Below, in pieces: positions 19,480-31,016 of a stretch of 64,000 nucleotides of DNA (its first letter is position 1; the number at the start of each line of letters is the position of its first letter). The notes under the pieces are model-generated. The model did not search any database and was not told the origin of the DNA. It saw only the letters and a list, made by a program, of their open reading frames with translations. The stretch is from Brachypodium distachyon (taxonomy: Eukaryota > Streptophyta > Magnoliopsida > Poales > Poaceae): contig NC_016131.3 of NCBI RefSeq assembly GCF_000005505.3, positions 61,055,355-61,119,354 of the forward strand. Reading direction: 5' to 3'. The position numbers and the translations under genes were made by a program.

Positions 19480-20544
19480 ATGCTTCCTATGGTCGACGAC
19501 CCCTCCGCGGCGGCCGGCGCCGCCGCCTCCTCCTCCTTCCCCGACGCGGACGCCTATGGCAACGGGGACTCCGAAGACATCGACTTCCCGGTCGATCCAA
19601 TCCCCAACCCTCCCTTCTCCTCCTCCGCCACCGTCCCGGCCCCTGCCTCCGCCGCCGCCGCGGTCGGGGAGCGGCGGCCCCTGTTCCAGCGGCTGTGGAC
19701 GGAGGAGGACGAGATCGTGATCCTGCGCGCGTTCGCCGAGTTCACGGCGCAGCGGGGCACGGCGTTCGCGTCCCACCAGTACGACACGGAACCCTTCTAC
19801 GAGGAGATGCGCCGCCGCCTCCAGCTCGACTTCTCCAAGAGCCAGCTCGCAGAGAAGCTCCGCCGCCTCAAGCGCAAGTACCGCAACTGCGTCGAGCGCC
19901 TCCGCGGCTCCGGCGCCTCCTTCACCTTCCGCTCCCCCCACGAGCAGGCCGTCTTCGAGATCGCCCGTAACATCTGGCGCCCCTCCTCCGACAAGCACGG
20001 CCGCGACCCCTCCGCCGGCGACTCCGACGACGACGCCACCGTCACCGCCACGAATGCCGGCGCCAACGGAGACGCCAAGTCCCCTTCTTCCTCAAGAGCG
20101 CAGCGCCGCGTCCGCCGCAGGCGCACGGCTGACTGCACTGCCGATGCGACCGAGGTTCCGCAGCCGTACACGCCGTCGACTATGCCTGTGAAGACGGAGG
20201 AGTCGCTCCCGGCATTCTTCCCCCAGGTATCCATGGACGGCGCCGAGCATGTCGTGCCGCCAGCTGCGCAACCAGCGGCCAACACGGAGAGCAGCGTCCT
20301 GACGCCTCTCTTCAAGGAAATGGTCCGTGCCATGCTAGGCATGGGTGGCTGCCCGTCCCCGCTGGGCCTCGGTGCGAAGGTGCCTGAGCCGCCATCTGCA
20401 ATTCTTGGGATACCGATGGAGGGGGAGAAGTGGAGGCAGCAGCGGATTCTCGAGCTGGAGGTGTACTTGCGTCGGATCGACCTGCTGCAGGACGAGGTGA
20501 AGTCGGCGCTGGAGGAGCTCAAGGCCACACCGGCAGCCACATGA
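19480..20544 (+). CDS. GeBP/GPL-type transcription factor (DUF573)
   Basis: Single exon, 354 residues from the first ATG at 19480; a second in-frame ATG (19489) is three codons later. The frame is open for 51 codons upstream without an ATG. Residues about 67-166 form the GeBP/Storekeeper DNA-binding domain: LFQRLWTEEDEIVILRAF, then FYEEMRRRLQLDFSKSQLAE, KLRRLKRKYRNC and ending in FEIARNIW. An acidic Ser-rich linker (SAGDSDDDATV) and a basic patch (RAQRRVRRRR, likely nuclear import) follow. The C-terminus has a leucine-zipper-like helix (ILELEVYLRRIDLLQDEVKS). GeBP proteins are plant-specific regulators tied to cytokinin response and trichome gene control. Convergent with the NYN gene downstream. 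Confidence 0.92.
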   Translation: MLPMVDDPSAAAGAAASSSFPDADAYGNGDSEDIDFPVDPIPNPPFSSSATVPAPASAAAAVGERRPLFQRLWTEEDEIVILRAFAEFTAQRGTAFASHQYDTEPFYEEMRRRLQLDFSKSQLAEKLRRLKRKYRNCVERLRGSGASFTFRSPHEQAVFEIARNIWRPSSDKHGRDPSAGDSDDDATVTATNAGANGDAKSPSSSRAQRRVRRRRTADCTADATEVPQPYTPSTMPVKTEESLPAFFPQVSMDGAEHVVPPAAQPAANTESSVLTPLFKEMVRAMLGMGGCPSPLGLGAKVPEPPSAILGIPMEGEKWRQQRILELEVYLRRIDLLQDEVKSALEELKATPAAT

Positions 20545-22023
20545 TCATAATGCTACTGCTATGCATCTGGGAGGTCACTCTTGTTTCATCTTCACCATTC
20601 TTGGTTTAATTGCAGTTAGGGCCAGATACCGTCCATAAAAAAAAAATTAGAGTCTGCTCTAAACGCAGGAATTTCGTAGGGATCGCTCTTGTTCCTGGAG
20701 AAGAAAAAAAAAAGCCTACCTTCCTGGTAGCTCTGTTAGGCTTGGGTAGTAGATTAATTTATGTGGTTACGATTGCCAGTTTATGTCGTTCAGATTGTCG
20801 ATCAGATTCGCTTCTTTTTTTTCTTGTCACTATTTTTGATATATATTTATATATATGATCATGAATAAATATTAAGTTTTGCAAAGTACAAAGTAAGCAA
20901 CACCCCTGCAAGCCTTCCCAGCTTTCTTAAAAGATCAGCATGTCTGACAAACTGATATTGCAAATCGCCATTCTCAAACAGGATTCATAAAAGTTCAGCA
21001 TGTATGCCATACTGATATTGCAAATCGCAACTCTCGGAAAGAAAAATTGTCGTCATAAGACCTTTGTAGTGCCGCTCTGTCCCTGTTCAAAAGCACATGG
21101 AAAATTTGTTGAGAAATTAGCGTTTAGCGATACTTAATTCTTTGATGGGCACAGAGAATGACTGATGGGCTAGAACAACAATGGGTTCAGTAACCAAAAG
21201 CATCAAACAGAATCTTACGAGCAACATCTGACAAAAGTGCACAGGGCAGATAAAGAACAGGAAAGAAAATCATACATGCAAACATGATCGATAATAACTT
21301 CTGGCAAGCACTGAAACGAATCCAAAACCAGGGTAGCAGCTCTGAATGCGTTAGACAGACCTGCCTCAGGGCCAATTGCTTCGCTAACCCATTAGTGAGT
21401 CGCTGCCTCATTGAGCTTCAGACGTAACAAAGGCATCTCGTAACGAATTATAAACCTTGAATGACAAGGAAGATCCAAGGCTTCTAAAGCAGCAACTGAC
21501 TTCATCTACTGCAGCTTACCATGCAATAAGAGGAGGGTCCAGGAAATAAACCACTGGAATTTCAGTGGTTTAAGCATTGCCGCTTCCATGCAGTTGTGCA
21601 ACCAACTAACGGTGCTCACATTAATCCACTTCAACAACCTCTGCTCAGAAGGAAGACAAAACCCTCCTGTGCTCCTCTGACTTGGTGACCACAGAACAAA
21701 ATCAAATTTGCTGGCCGAATTGCCAGACTATGTCTTCCAATGCATATGGAAACTGTGACCGTGCGGTTCTTCCCCTTACTTGGAATGAAACCAACAGGAT
21801 ATTCACAGCCCTCTTTGGGACTAACAACCAAACTCCCATGATTATAACTAATAACATGTATCTAAACTACTCCTATATTGCGGAATCTTATTGCTTGCAA
21901 TGGAATGTCAAAAGCCAACATGCCATGTCCAAAGAACAGATGAATGTAGATGTTGAAGATATTTTGTAGTCGCCCCTCACCAGCGCGCCAAAATGTCCAT
22001 TCCACAAGAGCAGAGCATAAGAA
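20545..22023. other. Convergent 3' region between GeBP and NYN genes
   Basis: Contains the 3' UTRs of both genes. The sequence CAGCATGTCTGACAAACTGA with TATTGCAAATCGCCA (from about 20937) is repeated about 60 bp later with small changes (from about 20997). No additional gene seen. Confidence 0.5.
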
Positions 22024-25000
22024 TCAAGACGTGACTTCTCCAATAGCATCACTAGCTGCATCAATGACTATTGTGTTGAAGCACAACGGCTGCCAGCCTG
22101 AAGAATGAGGCACAATCCACTTCTTTCTGACAATTATAATATGCAAAATCTGGAGGACATCGCCAAGGGCATGCTGCTGCAAGCAGAATTTCCTCAATAT
22201 GGTTGCAGCTTGGTACCTACCAGCAAAAACAACCCATATTACTATGTTTAAAAAGCGTCTAGATACATGTAATATTTCAAATAATTCCGGCCAGAGGAGT
22301 ACTAAATCTGAGAATAAAAGCTGAAATGATTAGCACAAATCAGAAGGTACAAGGCCTCACCTTGACTCGGAGTTCTTTATTGCTGAATGGCCACCGAGGG
22401 ATGATAAGAACTTACGAACTGTCTCTAGTGCTTTGGGACGCTTAGCATTGCTATTTGTTACATCCACACATTTCCAGAGGCTTTCATCTTTTGCAATGAA
22501 TAAAGGCATATCATTTACTAACTTCTTCATAATGACCGCTTGATGTCGCATGGAAAGTTCAAGAGCTTTCTTAACATCAAAACCAGGAAAATTCATTTCT
22601 CCATAGCGTATACAGTCTGCAATATTTGATTCTGTTGGGTACATCTTTTCAGTCTTCAGTATATCCAAAGCGTGCAGCACAGTTCTTATAGTACCTTCAG
22701 GCTTAGAGGAATTTGGTGGAGATCCTTGCGTCTCTCCATTATTTCCAGGCTTTTGAATGTTGCAGGACAGATTAGGTGTAGGAGGTCTGCAAGTATTATC
22801 ACCTGGAGGAGGTTGGACACTTGGATAAGCATTAGAATGATTTGGATGGAAGCTGATGTTAGGAATAGGATGTGGAGAGGATCCGATCTCGTGAACACCT
22901 CTAGGGTGTCCAGAAACACTAGGCGCAACTTGAGACAAAGGCCTGGCATCACCAGTTCCTTGTGGGCATTCAGAAATAGTCAGCTTACTGATAGCAGAAC
23001 AAATATCAGCAAGATCTTTAAAGGTTGAACCACTTGGCCATGTTTGTCGTTGTGAAGAAGGAAACCCATTATTTCCTGCTGATGGCAGGATTGAGATGTC
23101 AACATCTGTAGTTATTGAGCAAGGCTGACCAAATGCACTACGACAGTGAGGACCTGGATTGTCTTGTTTCAGCAACATAGAAGACAGGGTTAGCTGATAT
23201 GTTGGATCATAATGGCCATCACTAGCACCAAAACAAAATGTTCCATTTTTTGGCATGCATTCACCTCTAGGCTTCTTACCAAAGATGAACTCTGTTCCCA
23301 GTTGATGCAAATCAGTAGGAATTACAGGTTTTTGCCCTACTGATGTCAGGGGGGACAAAGGATTTGCCTCTGTCCCACCCAGTGATTCAGAACATGGTGA
23401 TGATGACATAGATCGACTTGGATGTCCCAAAATACTTCCTTTAGAATTACCAGGAAATCCTAAATATATTTCATTGTTTGCAGAACTAGATAGAATATTT
23501 GTCTTCTTTAGATACTGTTGATGTTGTTTTACCTTATATTGATTGCCTGACTTCCCACTATTATCACCCACGTTAAAGTTAGAATGAAGCTTGTTCTGTG
23601 CTTGAGAAGATTGGGATTGATGCTGATATGTTGGATGATGGCCAATACTTACACCAAGATCATTATTTCCATCCCTTGATGTATGCCCAGTTGATGTGCT
23701 AGGCTTCTTACCAAGGATGGATTTATGTGATTCTCTCATTTGATGCAAATGAATGGATGCCGCAGGTTTTTGAGCTGGTGACTGTAACAAAGTAGAAGTT
23801 CCTGGTGGGATTTCACCCTCCAGTGATTTAGAACTTGATGATAGAGCAGTAGAAAGATGTATCTCATTCCTAGTGGTTCCATTTGAACATTCATAAACTT
23901 CGACTGAATCAACTTGATTTCCAGAACTAGATGTGATGCTTGTCTTCTTTACATACTTTTGAAGTGGCTTCATCTTGCATTCGTTACCCCCTTTTCCGTT
24001 GTTATCATATTTTGATTGCTGATACATTTGATGATAGTACACATTACTAACGCCATCAAGAGTTCCATTTCTTGGAGCGCATTTAGTTGATTTGATAGGT
24101 TCCTCACCACGGTTGAACCCCTGTGATATTTCCATTGGATGCAAATGAGCTGGCACTTCAGGTTTCTGAGCTGACAATTGGGACAAAGTAGGAGTGCCTA
24201 GCAGACTTGATTGATCCACCTTTGCTCCATCAATTGATTCAGAACTTGATGACGATGAAACAGAAGACTGTTCCAGCTCACTAACAGTTCTTCCAGTAGA
24301 ATCTTTGGAAACTCCAAGAACTGACTCTAGTTGACCATGATTGGGTGCAAAACTTGATGTGATGTTTGATTTCTTTACATATTTTTGAAGCGGCTTCACT
24401 CCTGCCTTCAGATTACTGTCACTCTTACTATGCACGGCTCGAGCCTTACTATGTGAGCAGTTTGATGCATCCACATTATTTGAATTCCGGTTGCAGTCTG
24501 GCACATTATGTGAATGTGGTGATTCTGCCAACTCAGGCTTCCCAGCGGCAAGGCTTTCCCAGAGCCAAACAGTCTTTGCTGCGGTGACAAGAGCTCGAGA
24601 TGATGCATTTTGAGGCTGCGCTAGTAGGATTTCGTACTTCTTCATCATAAGCCTATGAAGGAGATCAGAGAAGTCTCGATCGCCCGAGATGAGCAAGTAA
24701 TTGCCTGGAGGAGGATTGTCATATGCCCAGAACACCATGTCGACCAACATCTTCTTGTCAACTCCATCTTTAGCTCCTGTGAAATATTGGGGAAATCTCA
24801 TTACTAGCGCACACTGAGAAATAAAACCTTGCTTCAATTAGAATGCGATGGTGGGGAGCAAGGGGCTCTATACCGGCGGAGACGTGGTTGAGGGGGATGC
24901 CGGTGGCGGAGAGGGCTTCCAGGACACCCGGGGCGATACGGGAGGAGTCGCCGTAGGCGAAGAACGATACAGGGCCCTTGCGGCCTGCCGCGGCGAGCGC

Positions 25001-25120
25001 GGCGATGACGTTGTGCGCTATGCGGTGGGGGTCGCAGCCGCCGGTGGGGACGGCGCACCAGTCAATGTCCCACCAAACCGACGTCTTTGCCTCCGCCGCC
25101 TCCGCCCCGCAGTCAGCCAT
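22024..25120 (-). CDS. NYN-domain (MARF1-like) putative ribonuclease with internal repeats
   Basis: Three exons on the minus strand: 25120-24874, 24776-22361 and 22216-22024, giving 951 residues. Introns are 24777-24873 and 22217-22360. Residues 12-140 form a PIN-like NYN domain: WWDIDWCAVP with D18 and D20, VDKKMLVDMVFWAYD with D95, and LLISGDRDFSDLLHRL with D115 and D117, the acidic residues expected for a metal-dependent nuclease. Residues about 210-610 hold three diverged repeats. Residues about 776-855 (RTVLHALDILKTEKMYPTES) form a LOTUS/OST-HTH-like helical region, an RNA- or partner-binding fold in MARF1 relatives. The stop at 22357 read without splicing overlaps a perfect donor (TCAAG/GTGAGG), and splicing opens 63 further codons. 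RNA decay or small-RNA related function is inferred from the family only. Confidence 0.85.
22243..22300. mobile_element. Stowaway MITE remnant in an intron of the NYN gene
   Basis: AAAAAGCGTCTAGATACATG with TAATATTTC, then GGCCAGAGGAGTA, matches the right half of the Stowaway family seen elsewhere in the window. It lies wholly within intron 22217-22360. Confidence 0.55.
23194..24396 (-). repeat. Three internal protein repeats in the NYN gene
   Basis: Repeat 1 is at 24396-24019, repeat 2 at 23970-23623 and repeat 3 at 23529-23194 (protein residues about 210-335, 352-467 and 499-610). Each opens with K-(P/H)-(L/Q)-QKY-(V/L)-KK followed by SS and a Ser-rich SSSSE-type stretch. Then come a P-L-Q-AQKP or GQKP block, a HLH-M or LHQL block, and a closing Y-H-TYQ block. 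Confidence 0.75.
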
Positions 25121-25652
25121 CGTTCCCCACAGCAGCTGCTTGCCAGTCCGGCGGACACGACGGCTCGCTTAGGGCTTCGCCGGCGCCATCGGGGCTAGAC
25201 TTTATTGTTGTTGGGAAAGTCTGCGCTGTCCGCCGCGAAGAGGATTTTCAGACGGAAGGAGGTAGCATCTCAAAACAGTTCTGAGATGGTTTTGGTACGG
25301 GTACGTTTCCATGTTTGGACAAAGTCTACCCTAGCGAAATTTTAGTCATCACTAAAACTTTGTTCCTTGCTTGGATACGAGTCAAAAAGAAAATTTGCTA
25401 GTAGCAGTGTCCCGCTACCATCTCTGGTTCATTTTCTTATTCGTACTAAAATTGGCTAACTTATGGTAACAAAAATCTTCACCAAAATTTTAGGTATTTG
25501 CCATGGCAAACATGGGCTCAAAGCATAAATGTGACATATAATAAACGAGTGAAGAAGGTAAGGTGGTAACCCTTCCGTCATAGTACAAGCCATTTTTCAA
25601 GAAACGTCGATTCTGAATTGCTGGACCAACTTTTCTTGCACGTTGTGATCAG
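25121..25652. other. Promoter region of the NYN gene and MITE-like stretch
   Basis: The GC-rich 25121-25260 is the likely 5' UTR. At about 25305-25517, CCATGTTTGG and a distal CAAACATGG flank an AT-rich core in which AAATTTTAG and CTAAAATTTT also pair. It is a probable MITE, with no target duplication established. Confidence 0.4.
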
Positions 25653-25778
25653 GAGGTGAGGAGTAAATCATTTGTGTTTCCTCTTGCACATATTAATTAC
25701 GGAGTAGACACTTTAGAGGTGAGGAGTAAATCATGTGTGTTTCCTCTTGCACATATTAATTACGGAGTAGACACTTTA
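25653..25778. repeat. 63-bp tandem duplication (2 units)
   Basis: GAGGTGAGGAGTAAATCATT and the following sequence through AATTACGGAGTAGACACTTT occur at 25653-25715 and 25716-25778 with one or two differences. The unit is a multiple of three, so an open frame passes through both, but I see no gene. Confidence 0.9.
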
Positions 25779-26868
25779 ATTCTTGACATATTGTTTACTC
25801 CTAAAATTGTTGCATTGTCGCATCCGAGAGGCATCTTCTTCAGTAAGAGAGGAGTGTGTTGAACAGTCTTACAAGTTCTATTGGTCATGCAGGGTCTAAG
25901 ATTGGCGAGCCTGATCTTTCTTCTTCTGTCAGTTTGTTCTTTGGTGAGTTACGACGAAAATGCAAATATGTTTTTTTCTTTGCATATGACCGTGTGTAAT
26001 GTTTCATAATTGTTTATGTGTTACATGTTTTAAAAAAATCTTAAATTAAACAGAAAAAACTATCACAACCTTAAAATTAAACCTAAACTTAAGTATAATT
26101 TCTAACAAATATTAAACTAGCCACTTTTTGTTGCATCAAGTATGAACAAATAAAATCAACCAAATAATAAAAATTCTTGGTTGACTAATATAAATAAATA
26201 AAAGCACCCTGCAAAATGTCCCACATCCCACATTTGAAAAGAACGACAAAATTGTACCGACATTGGCACACCGTGCAGTATGATTTGCTTCGATCAAAAC
26301 CAATTTTTTAAAATTAATGTTGTACATTCGTAGCGGAGGTTAAACCAGTGTGGGAGCGACTATGGAGCCTCCACGTAGCGGAAGGTCAAAATTCATGAGT
26401 ACCCTATGGACGCCGCTCCTCTGGCGCACGACTGCTGCCATGTGGGCCTGGACCCACATGTTGGCCACGTCATCGTATATAAGGGGATCCTCCTCCGTGC
26501 CCTATGTCTGCAGGTGGCTGTGTTCCGTGCTGGACAGGAGCACCTGCTGGAAGTGACCCTGTCAGGGGCACTCTTTCTTTTTCTTTTTCTTGTAACAATC
26601 TTTTATAACATTCTCCAGGCAACGATTTACTGGAAGCACTTGTTTTGTTCTACGAGGTATAGAATTCTAATGGTGGTAAAAATTCAGAGTCCTGAGAGTT
26701 ATGACGGTTCCATCGTAGACGAGAGCAGAACAGCTGAACCATATGGCTGGGCTTGATAACTATATTTGCATACCAGCACAGCAATTGCTAGAGTAGCATC
26801 CTACTAAACGGTAATGGTATCAGAACAGCAGTACGATCATCTGTGAGGCAATCGATCGTATGAATCTC
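25779..26868. other. Spacer with unassigned GC-richer patch
   Basis: AT-rich to about 26300. The 26330-26760 patch has overlapping open frames and a CATCGTATATAAGGGG motif (about 26474), but no family is recognisable. It may be 3' flank plus a decayed gene piece. 26761-26868 is the likely 3' UTR of the PDK gene. Confidence 0.35.
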
Positions 26869-29800
26869 CTAAGGCAAGGGCTCCTCTGAATCTCCCAGCC
26901 GTGATAGGTGGAGATAAGCATCAGTTCCTACATAAAAAGATCAAAAGAATTAAAAATTGTTAGTTGGATGTCAGTGTTGAGTTATTTCTTGTACATTGCA
27001 GTAAAGATCAGTAGAGACGATAATAATACAACACCACAACAAATTAACAAAACAAAGCATGAGGGGAAGACATAGTTAATGTTTAGCTCCCAAATAACAA
27101 AGGCTAAGGGTTTCACACTCTTCACTTCCTGTCATCTTTCAGGCACAGATTCATGGAGATCAGAAGAGTAATATATTGAGGAAGAGTGATGCTATGCACA
27201 CTAGTACACTTTTTGTACGATCTTTGTACGACAACGCACTCGCACCGTTCGACCGCATTCCTTTAATATAGATGGTTTGGATTTGTATCGTACATGAATC
27301 GGACTTGAATCATCATACGCACATCTAAGGTAAGCTCAATAAAATATGGCCATGCTCTTCAATAGTCCTTACAGTAAGAAAAAAGTGAAATGAAGACATA
27401 CCATATCCCTCCATAGAAATGATTTGCAAGTCCCCACCAAAATATCGGGCATAAAGACGACTAATGGGCAGCCCATAACCATACCCAGCCATAGTTACTC
27501 CTTCATTATGGCCATCTAGATCAGGTGGGTGTTCTGCTGTACTGTAGAGATATGTAAAAATTCTTGGAAGGCCACTTCTTGGTATTCCACCACCTTCATC
27601 ACTAATCTGCTTTGGAAAGGTTATATTTGCAAGTCATACCAAAGTATAAAGAACTGGATTTACCAGAGTTTGGTTTGTGATCTCATACAAGGAATTATTT
27701 ACAGCACCACTTTCCAATGGACTATCATGGCAGAAGAAAAATGGAATATTTTGCAAATAAAGAGCAAAGTTCTGGAACAGTTATGACATTATAAATTTCT
27801 GACACGGAATATCTATCTCTCTCAAAAACGAAGTTTGCCCTAATATGCTACTGCAACACCGTTCCTGCATAAGTATGTGGAGCAGTGGAACTGTGATGGT
27901 CTGGATTTGGGCATACCGTTACTCAGTACTACAGCATTTGGTCTCGACAGAACTAATACACAAGTGTATCGCAAAAAAGGCTACCTTCACAGGATTAAAC
28001 TCAGAAATTTTGTTTATGACCAATTTAATTATATGTTCTCTCGTTTACATTTGCTGTATATGCTTTAAGTAAAAACATGTTAAATTAAACACAAGCATAA
28101 AAGAATAAGGCAGACTCTTGTATCCACATAAGCTTGACATCTTGTGGATTCACATAATTTGTTCTGTTAACTATATATTCTTGGGGAGAGACAAACCTTG
28201 ATAGTTACATCCTCTGCTCCATCCGCAACTATGATCCTAATTGGAGGTGCATGTTTATCAGAGTCCATAAAACGTTCTTGTACTGCACGAAGGGAATTCT
28301 TCACCAATTCAAACATCATGAGATGTAGATGTGGTGTCACATATCTGTAATTGAGAAATAAAGCAGTTGAAGAAAACATTTTGATACTTTACACACTTTA
28401 GCAACTAAACTAATAATTCAGTGTGATCAGTTCAAACCAAAACAAAAGGCATGTGGGAGGGAGCATTCAAAATCAGGGATTTACGGAAATGTAAAATCTG
28501 GGTCTCCATATATATTGACGTCAGGAGTTGATCCATATTCCCGCATGCAAATAGCACGTGCATCTTCACTGGCTTGTCGAGCTACTAGCATGGGGGACAA
28601 TCTTGTGCTTATGAGCCCTATGACACCAGGCTCTGGATCAGGATCATGCAAAGCAACATGCTGCCCTGAAATCAAGCACATTACCACAACTCAGAAGAAA
28701 ACAGTGCATAAAAACTGTCGTTTACCTATTTTTGGTAATATTTTCAAATCAGAGCAAGGAAAGCAGAATAATTCTCTCTCTTCTGTTTTTTTTTCCTTCT
28801 CATGTAGTTCCTGGCAGGAGGACATGAACTGATCTGCTATGGATAACCACTAACAATTACTTTCTGAGGAAAATGGTATCCTACTGGAACATTAAAACGA
28901 CTTTTCTTCTATACCAAACTAAGAAATATTGTCCCAAAAAGGCAAACACTAAAAGTGTACATTTTAAAGCGTCCTGATATGCAACCACCTACTACTCTCC
29001 TAAGCATACAGCATTAGGACGTATGCGATTTAAATACTTTTAGAGAGCATGCAACAAGTACTTTCAAAATAAGGTAACCCGTTTCTGCTTCCAGGCAATG
29101 CTTTCCAAATTATTAAGCGTTGAAAAAGCTTTTACCCTATTATAATATGGATGTTGGTTTCAGGTTAGTATATCATTAGGAGGGCAGAGAGTAAAATCAA
29201 TAAATGAAATTTCATATTAGTTGCTAATTTAGGGCAGTGTGCTAGTAACCGCAGTGGAAGGGTTGCAGCTGTATAACCTCAGGAGCAGTCTTATGGGTTT
29301 GTAACTGGAGTTAAAAACCTAACAGCAAATTAGTAACTGAACTTGTGAACTGACACCAGTAGAAATTCATAGATTAAGAAACTAAGAGAGTGAGAGGTGC
29401 TGAGTCTGCTAACCTATCAGCATGCGGATCCCAATCCTTGACATGTAGAAACGATCAAGGAACTGATGAATCTCATCAATTCCAGCAGGGAACGCCTTTG
29501 TACCACCCAGGTCCTTCTTCAGCTGCTGCACACCCAGCGCCATGGTGGGCACCACATTGGTGTGCCGCACCCTGATCATCTTGATCATCTGGGTGAATGC
29601 GTGCTCATCGTCCCGGTTCCTCACCTCCGGAAAGTACCGGATGTCACGGAATGAATCCAAGTACCAATCTCTCACCTTCACAGCAGCAAATAGACCAAGA
29701 GTTAGTCCTGTAAACGAATACTCTAAGGGACAAGAATGTGCTGAGTCTGTTCTCTAGATCAACAACAACAACAACTAAGCCTTTTTTATTTCCTCAGTTG

Positions 29801-30921
29801 TCCCAAGCAAGTTGGGGTAGTCTGTTCTCCAGATACTTCTTGGAATATTTACTATTTGATGAGTCCAGGTATTTCATATATCTGAACTGTTAAGTTGAAG
29901 AAGCCAGTATGGTTAAAACATTGAAGCAAGTTGGGGTGAAAGAATAGAAATCTCTCCATACCCCACGATACATCTATGCCACACTTGTATTCAGCACTGA
30001 TGACTGCTCAAGCTCCATCGTATTTTTTGTGAAACCCAATTGAACTTGCATTTAGTTGGATTAGAAGATTCGTCATGATGTATTTTTGTCGACGAAAAGA
30101 TAGAAAATGACATTAGAACTGTTAAACCAGAAGTGGCAGTTACAACCTGCACTACTTCTCAAAAATATGTAGGCTCAAATGAAAACAGGTAATGTAAGAA
30201 TAAACAATTTGTTATTCCCAATGAAATGGAACAGTCTCAGGTTCCTCTTCCCAAGAAACTCATAGTCATAGACAAACAGGAGATGTAGTGAGGACTTTTT
30301 TTTTGCCCAGGCATTACTATATTACTAACATAAATGCATGAATGCATGAACTGCACAGAATGCTAAGAAAAAGATAAAAGACAAGAGAAAACATCCTAGG
30401 AGATAAACTAAAACTATACTGCACCTTTGATGAAAGAAAAGCCTAAACAAAATACTCCAAACAGAAAATCAAATGTAGGAAAAGAAATCCCCAGCTTTCC
30501 AGAAGAATCAAATAAGGCCAGAACAAAAAGGGAAATCGGAGAACAAAAGGGATCGACCCACTCGTACGAACAACCCTTCCTCCCAAATTAAGGAACAAGT
30601 GGCGACCGTTCCTCTCTCTCTCTCTGTCAACGGCAGTAACGACTAAAAGCGACACGCGTGTAGGAGTATCAGGGACTGACTGACCTTGAGGACGGCGGGC
30701 TTGCGGGAGAGGCCGAAGGGTAGGGAGTCGAGGTCGAGCGCGCGCCTGGCGATGCGGATGGGGAGCTCCTTGTGCAGGAACTGCGCGGAGAGCAGCAGGT
30801 TGCGCTCCGTGGGCCGCGCCCCGAACTCCATCATGTACCGCAGGCTGACCCCCGTCTGCTTCATCCCGCCCCACCGGGCCACCTCCTCCGCCACCGCCCG
30901 CGCCACCGGTTCCGACGCCAT
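26869..30921 (-). CDS. PDK: Pyruvate dehydrogenase (acetyl-transferring) kinase, mitochondrial
   Basis: Six exons on the minus strand: 30921-30685, 29675-29414, 28665-28485, 28344-28197, 27606-27402 and 26927-26869. They total 1092 nt, a 363-residue protein, the usual plant PDK length. All junctions have GT/AG and keep frame. The N-terminal helical BCDHK domain is clear ([33 protein letters not shown]). The GHKL ATP-binding domain has the N box [10 protein letters not shown] with N243, the G1 box [11 protein letters not shown] with D279, and the G2 box [10 protein letters not shown] at 317-326. It ends LGDSEEPLP. The enzyme phosphorylates the E1-alpha subunit of the mitochondrial pyruvate dehydrogenase complex and switches it off, limiting carbon entry to the TCA cycle. 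Intron 1 is about 1 kb. I see no break or missing motif. Confidence 0.95.
29757..29830. mobile_element. Short retroelement-like fragment in PDK intron 1
   Basis: (CAA)n followed by CTAAGCCTTTTTTATTTCC and CCCAAGCAAGTTGGGGTAG matches the widespread grass AAGCCTTTxGTCCCAAxCAAGTTGGGGTAG repeat, usually near LINE 3' ends. Truncated. Confidence 0.4.
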
Positions 30922-31010
30922 CTCCTCCCCCCGCTGGACTATGAAATGGCAGCGGGGCTAGGGGAGAGCGCGAGGGCGAGGTGGCCACCGGAAGCGGCGA
31001 ACCGGCGTCG

Positions 31011-31016
31011 TATATA
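31011..31016 (-). promoter_or_regulatory. Possible TATA box of PDK
   Basis: TATATA about 90 bp upstream of the PDK start codon on the minus strand. The run is near-palindromic, so strand is assigned only by the neighbouring gene. Confidence 0.4.

Noticed and set aside
19378..19998. Long minus-strand frame over the GeBP gene
   Set aside because: Gly/Glu-rich antisense shadow of the GC-rich exon.
22357..22359. TGA as the stop of the NYN gene
   Set aside because: It overlaps a strong splice donor, and splicing opens a further 63 codons with ordinary protein composition.
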